From the NCBI GenBank assembly GCA_012845835.1, contig JABAKD010000016.1, positions 26,273,527 to 26,337,526 of the forward strand: a stretch of 64,000 nt of DNA, written 5' to 3'. The notes below the pieces were generated by a model, which was not told the origin of the DNA, did not search any database, and saw only the letters and a list, made by a program, of their open reading frames with translations. Below are positions 24,001-30,000 of this stretch, in pieces. Source of the stretch: Undaria pinnatifida (lineage: Eukaryota; Sar; Phaeophyceae; Laminariales; Alariaceae). Within the stretch, counting starts at the first letter, position 1. The number at the start of each line of letters is the position of its first letter. The translations under genes and the position numbers were made by a program.

Positions 24001-27000
24001 AGACCCCCATGAAGAAAAATCGAGTCATCTCAGACCCACCATACAATTTCAAGTCATTTCAGACCCCCTATACAATTTCAAGTCATTTCAGAACCACAAT
24101 ACAAAAACCATGTCATTTTAGACCCCCGATACAATTTCAAGACATTTCAAACCCACCGTACAAAAATCAAGTCATTTTAGACCCCCCATACAATTTCAAG
24201 TCATTTCAGACCCCTATAACAAAAACTGAATCATTTCCAGACCCACTATACAAAAACCGAGTCATTTTAGACCCCCGATACAATTTCAAGACATTTCAAA
24301 CCCACCTTACAAAAATCAAGTCATTTTAGACCCCCCATACAATTTCAAGTCATTTCAGACCCCTCTAACAAAAACTGAGTCATTTCCAGACCTACTATAC
24401 AAAAACCGAGCCATTGCCAACCCACTAGACAAAAATCAAGTCATTTTAGACCCCCCGTACAAATTAAAATAATGTCGGACCCCCATACGAGAACATTCTG
24501 CCGGAGGAACAGTGTGGGTTCAGACCCCAACGCTCGACGGTTGACATGATGTTCGCAGTACGACGACTGCAGGAACTGGCGCGGAAGAAGGACACCCCCA
24601 TGTATTTATGCTTTATCGACCTCACCAAAGCATATGACTCCGTCGATCGAACCCTTTTGTGGGATGTCCTTGCTCGTTTTGGCGTGCCACCGAGAATGCT
24701 CGCCGTCATCCGCGAATTCCACGACGGTATGCAAGCATGCGTGCGGCTGGATGATGGAGAGTGCTCGGATAAGTTCGACGTGGGGCAAGGTCTCAGGCAA
24801 GGATGCGTGCTCGCGCCACTGCTGTTCAACATGTTTTTCACTGCGGTACCGCGTGTGGCCGAGAAACGCTTCCTCGCTGATGCAGCCATCACGGACAACA
24901 TGGTGCAGCTTCAACGAAAGAAGGAAGGCGAGAAGGGCACTTCACGCACAGGCAAAGTCGACGGACGGAGGGGGAAGGAGGGGGAGGGGGTGCAGAGATT
25001 GTGGGGTATGCTGTACGCGGACGATGCGGGCATCGTATCGCGATCATCAGAAGGTCTGGAGAGGATGATGACGACGATCGTGACTGCGTGTTCGTCGTTC
25101 GGGCTTACAGTATCCGAGGCAAAAACAGAGACAATGTGCCTGGAAACCAAAAGCGGGGGGAAGGTGTCCTTCACGATCAATGCAGCCGGCCAGGTTTACA
25201 AACAAACAATCCAGTTTGTATATTGGACGGGGCTATCACCGCAGACAGAAACCTTAGCACTGAAATAACGCGGCGTCTTCAGAGGGCCTGGGCGTGTTTC
25301 CAGCGGTACAAGATGGAAATCTATGATCGCCCGGGTGTGCGTTTACGGTTGAAGGTGCGGTTGCTGAAAGCTGAGGTGGTCGAGACACTGCTGTACGGTT
25401 GCATGACGTGGAGCCCGAAGAAGCCTGACTATGACAGGCTACGTCGGGTTCACCGCTCCATGCTCCTCCGATGCCTTGGATGGCGGAAACGGAAGCGCGA
25501 CGACCACACCCTATCGTACGCCGACGCGCTTGCCCAGACAGATTCCGAGAGCGTTGAGGTGATAGTGCGCAAACGGAGGATTTTGTTTGCGGGATTCGTG
25601 GCACGCATGGGGGAGGAGCGTCTGCCACAGAGGGTGATGTTTGGGGAGTTTGTTGGGGGTAAAGGCTACTCAGGGGGGCAAGAGAAAGACTGGATGGATC
25701 ATCTGAAGGAGGATATGTCGGTTTTTGGAATGAAATTTGAAGGATGGCGAAAGGCTGCTCAGAAGGCTGGCAGATGGTTTCGAAGAGTAGAGGAGGGAGC
25801 CTAGTTGTTCATGCGGAATTGGCATGAAACGGAGAGACGCAAAGCTGCAGAGCGACGCGCAAAGGCTGCGGCAGCGTCATCCACCGTTGGCATCTCTAAG
25901 CGGCCGGGGGGAGGGGGAAGGGGGGGGGGGCGGGGAGGGGACTGGGGGAGGGGGGGAGGGGGGAGGGGGAAAGGGAGGAAGGGGGGAGGGGCGGAAGGGG
26001 GAGCGTCATGCCCAAGAGACTGAAGTCTGGGTTTGGCCATCATCGTATTGAAAGTTGTGGGCTTTCTAATGGCCATCACAAGATAGCATAAGACCGCCCT
26101 GACTTGTTCGCCATGTTGCGTTCTCTCCCAGGTGCCATTGATGATGGACGTGATACCCTCTGTTAGTCCAATGCCATCCATAGCCAGTTCCTAGGGTCTG
26201 CTAGTATGACATTTTTCTTTCTTTTCTTTTTCTATTTCTTTTTTTTTCTTTTTTTCTCTTCTTCTTTCCTTGCTTTCCTGTGTTGTCTTTTCTTGCTTTT
26301 CTTGTCTTTTTCTTCTCTTTGCTTGCCTTTTTCGTCTTGTTTCGTTTTTTCTTCTCTTTTCTTTCCTTTTCTTTATCTTCTTTTCTTTTCTTTGTTTCTT
26401 TTTCTCCAATTGACTTATGCCTGTCGTGCGTATGCGTAATGATAGATACTACGTGTAATATATACGTGGTAGTCTTCCTTGGGTGGCAATCGGAATATTT
26501 GGTTTCTCCAGGCGTGAGTAGTGAGACGTATGCACCGGCCTGGACCTGGCACATCGTAGACTGACTCCCGATTTCACTTTTATATGTTTCTGGTGGAGGC
26601 ATGAATTGCGTCAGCTGTGATATATGCGTGTACCACCTTGGGTTGTGTGTGTTTTTCCCTGGGGTATTCCTCAGCTCCAGAGTGACTGGAGCCTGTCCTG
26701 TGACCACGGACTTGATTATGCGAGTTAATGTGAGAACAACAACAACAACGAGAATCAAGTCGCCTTTAACATCTTCGCTTTTGTTTTCATCACGCCCGTG
26801 CTCGCACTGCTTCACTCTTCAAGTTACACCCCTCGGCATCACAGTCGCTCGTATTGTGCTACCTCCGCTTTCCTAACAATGTACCTAGTTTTGCCATTAC
26901 GGGCATGCGCGGCGAAGCCCCCCTGGTACATATATATAAAATCATTCTTTGGTGTCAGGGATTTGGTCAGGAGTTTTTTTTGTCTCGGCCGAAGTATGCG

Positions 27001-30000
27001 ATTCGCGGAACTGGAATTTTCGGTCGAGTATAGCTTCGTTCGAACGCCGCCTTCGGGGGGCGGCTCCAAAGCCCCTCGCCCTGCCGTGTCCGTTCCGCAC
27101 ATCGACGTGAACGCGGACGGCTGCCGAGCGAGACAAGCGAGAAGTTGCAAAAATACCGCATGTCGAGGAGGAATTTCGGAGATTTTGGTTGAATCTTAAA
27201 GTCTGCAACGCCTGGATGATTCACAAAATTGGCATCATTTCCAAACGGAACTCGATAATGTTCGGAATTTTGCGGTGGCATACTCTCGAGCGTTAGTTTC
27301 TTTGGTGTGCTTTTTTACTAGTTTGTTTGGTTTCTTGCTCGGCCATTATTGTTTTTCTTTCTGTTCGTTTTGCCAGTTGGAAATTCAATTTTTCAGTGTG
27401 GGTTCATCTGAAACGTGACACAAATTACCGACGACATCCAACAACTTCGTGACACAAATTACCGACGGCACGACGTTTCGTGACAAAATAACTCCCAAAT
27501 CATGATATTTTCACGTAACAGAATCTCCAGACAAAACCAAGTAGGTAGAGCCGTCTCTTCGGCCTTTGGCCCTGGCTTTAGCATGGCCGCTGACACTCCG
27601 GGCAGCCTCTGCTGTAGGCATGAACGAGTGCGGTTGATTCGCAGCGAACTATCCCGCTGTGCTCGCTTCTATGTGGTCATTGTCCATGCCATTTCATGTC
27701 ACCTTCCTTCTGTTTTGAGCTCGTCGTCTTACGGTTGAGGTACGAGGAAACCCGTACGTACTGGGTGAGAACAGCAGTATGTACGACGAGCATGAACGCC
27801 AACTGACGACATTGGCAAACCCACAACAGCACATACTGCAGCAACTAGTAGCAACCAGAACCACAGCAGATAGCTCAAAGTGCAGTACGAGTGCCGTTGG
27901 CAAGTTTAGTCGTACACGCATCACTCTGTCCAATATCTAACAACCGTTTTATGTTCATATTGATGAAGAAAAAAATATTGCATTTCCTGTAAAAATGATA
28001 CGTCGTACGAGCGGACGTTCTGGTGTGCTGCTGCCGTGAGACCATCGAGCACACGGCATGGTTTACCCAAACACGAGCAAACAAGAGGCAGGGCACAGGG
28101 GCCCCCAACACAGAGACACGTGACAACCACGGCCAGCTGTCGATCGCGTAATTGGCCGGTAGTCCGTGCTTCGGTGGGTGCATCGGAAGTCGTTCGTAGT
28201 ACTGCTGTAGACCGTCGAAAAACCACGTGACATCCCGTTCTGGTGGCAGACTCGCCAGTAGACCCCCGAAATTTCTTTTTTTATTTTTCTTCTTGGCCCC
28301 ATGCACCCATTTCCTTTCCTTTCTCTTCTTATTTGTTATTTGTTTCTTTTTTCCAATTGACTTGCGTCTGTCGTGCGTATGCGTAGTGATAGAAACTACG
28401 TGTGATATATACGTGGTAGTCTTTCTTGGATGGCAAGCGGTATAGTCCGTTTTTCCAGGCGCTAGTAATGAGACGTATGCACCGGTATGGACCTGGCACA
28501 TCGTAGACTGACTCCCGATTTCACTTTTATATGTTTCTGGTGGAGGCATGAATTGCGCCAGCTGTGATATATGCGTGTGCCACCTTGGGTTGTTTGTGTT
28601 TTTCCCTAGGGTATTCCTCAGCTCCAGAGTGACTGGAGCCTGTCCTGTGACCACGGGCTTGATTATGCGAGTTAATGTGAGAACAACAACAACAACTGAA
28701 ATATTGCCTGTTTCTTGACCTTTCAGCTGCTTCCTGCAAATTTGGTTTTTTAGCCAACGCGATTTTGAACTTTTTCGCGATTTTTTCTTCCTTTTTGTCT
28801 AGTAAGTTGAACTTCCTACCATTGGCCGCTAATTTGCCGCCTGTGCATTAGTTGCGGAACGGTCCAGCTTTAGCTTTTCTTTGATTCCCACCATTTTTTT
28901 TGCACTAGACGAAGCTTCATCGGCTGAGATCCGGCTTGGCTCATCAGCTCCACAACACCCAGCACCCCATCGCAGCGCTACAGCTCACAGCAACGAAGCG
29001 CCGTGCAGCGCCCTGCGATGCCCTGCGGTTCAGCTCAGCGCTGTGCTTTGCCGCGCTCTGCCGTCGCGGTCGTTTGTTGATTCATGATATCTAAAACTCC
29101 GCGTACGCTGATATTTAGGTATTTGGCGCTTTATTCTATATCGCGATATTTGTGTGGGCACTTTGTGCTGTCTAAAACTGAACATGGCGTTATTTCCACA
29201 CTCGAGTCATCAAGGGCCCAAGACTCGAGACGAGACGAAGCAAGGTTATTTGCCCCTTCCTGTCCGAGACCCAGAGCAGCGTAGGGCATCAGCTGCCAGG
29301 GGTGTAAGACGAGGCATGCACGGCATGGGCCAGGTAACGTTGCCTGCAACAATGCCCGCCACAGTATAAACACGCGGACGAACGCTGAGCGAGACAAGCG
29401 AGAAGTGCGCTTTTTTTGTATTTTGGGCGGTGTACGCCCGAGCTATTCTTGGATCTTGGCATATGTAGAGCTTGAACGAATGAATGAGGGACAACATTTC
29501 CAAATTGGCATCATTTCCAAATTTGAAACTAATTTTTTTCCCGGCGTCGCTTTTTCATGGCCGCCTCGAAGAGCTGTTGGTGTTCTCCTGAGTACTACTA
29601 ACTGTAGTACGTGGAGAGGGGAAAGCTCCGGAGATCCCTCTTACGAGGTCGTTGAGAATTAATTAACGAACTCGAAAACGTATTGGGTTGGTATTTTAGC
29701 ATAACCCACTCCTAAGTTACTGAGTCACGTGACAGTGGGTAGTGCTGTGTCGTGAGTCGATTCTCACCACCTTCATATTTGTCATTTTCGAGCGTGCGCG
29801 CTGACGACATTATGAATGGTCATTTTGGTAGTTTAACATGTCATGTAGCACTACCCACTGACTGAATCAAGTGATTAAGTAGCTCAGTGGGCAGTGCTGT
29901 AGGATTTTTCTCGGTCAAGTCACTTTGTTTGAAGGGCGTTGTCCAACGCCTTCCATATCCGTCCCCTATACCTGATCGTGAACGCGTACTACGTACGGGA

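Larger units (their letters stand above)
24489..26749 (+). mobile_element. LINE (non-LTR retrotransposon) copy 1, 5'-truncated
   Basis: The copy starts inside the RT domain (GAGAACATTCTGCCGG, matching copy 2) and ends with (AAC)5 at 26735-26749. It comprises an RT C-terminal half, a C-terminal region, a G-rich stretch, a 3' UTR with a 200-bp CT-rich tract, and a conserved terminal 340 bp with the hairpin GCTCCAG-AGTGA-CTGGAGC. The abrupt 5' start and fixed 3' end fit target-primed reverse transcription. Confidence 0.92.

Noticed and set aside
23799-24329. 176-residue ORF of [10 protein letters not shown]-like repeats
   Set aside because: It is a minisatellite with 27-33-bp units; the frame is open by chance and changes along the array.
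26405-26749. Independent SINE family ending in (AAC)n
   Set aside because: The same block follows the pol gene in both long LINE copies and all short copies are 5' truncations of it, so it is LINE 3' UTR. No pol III boxes were seen.
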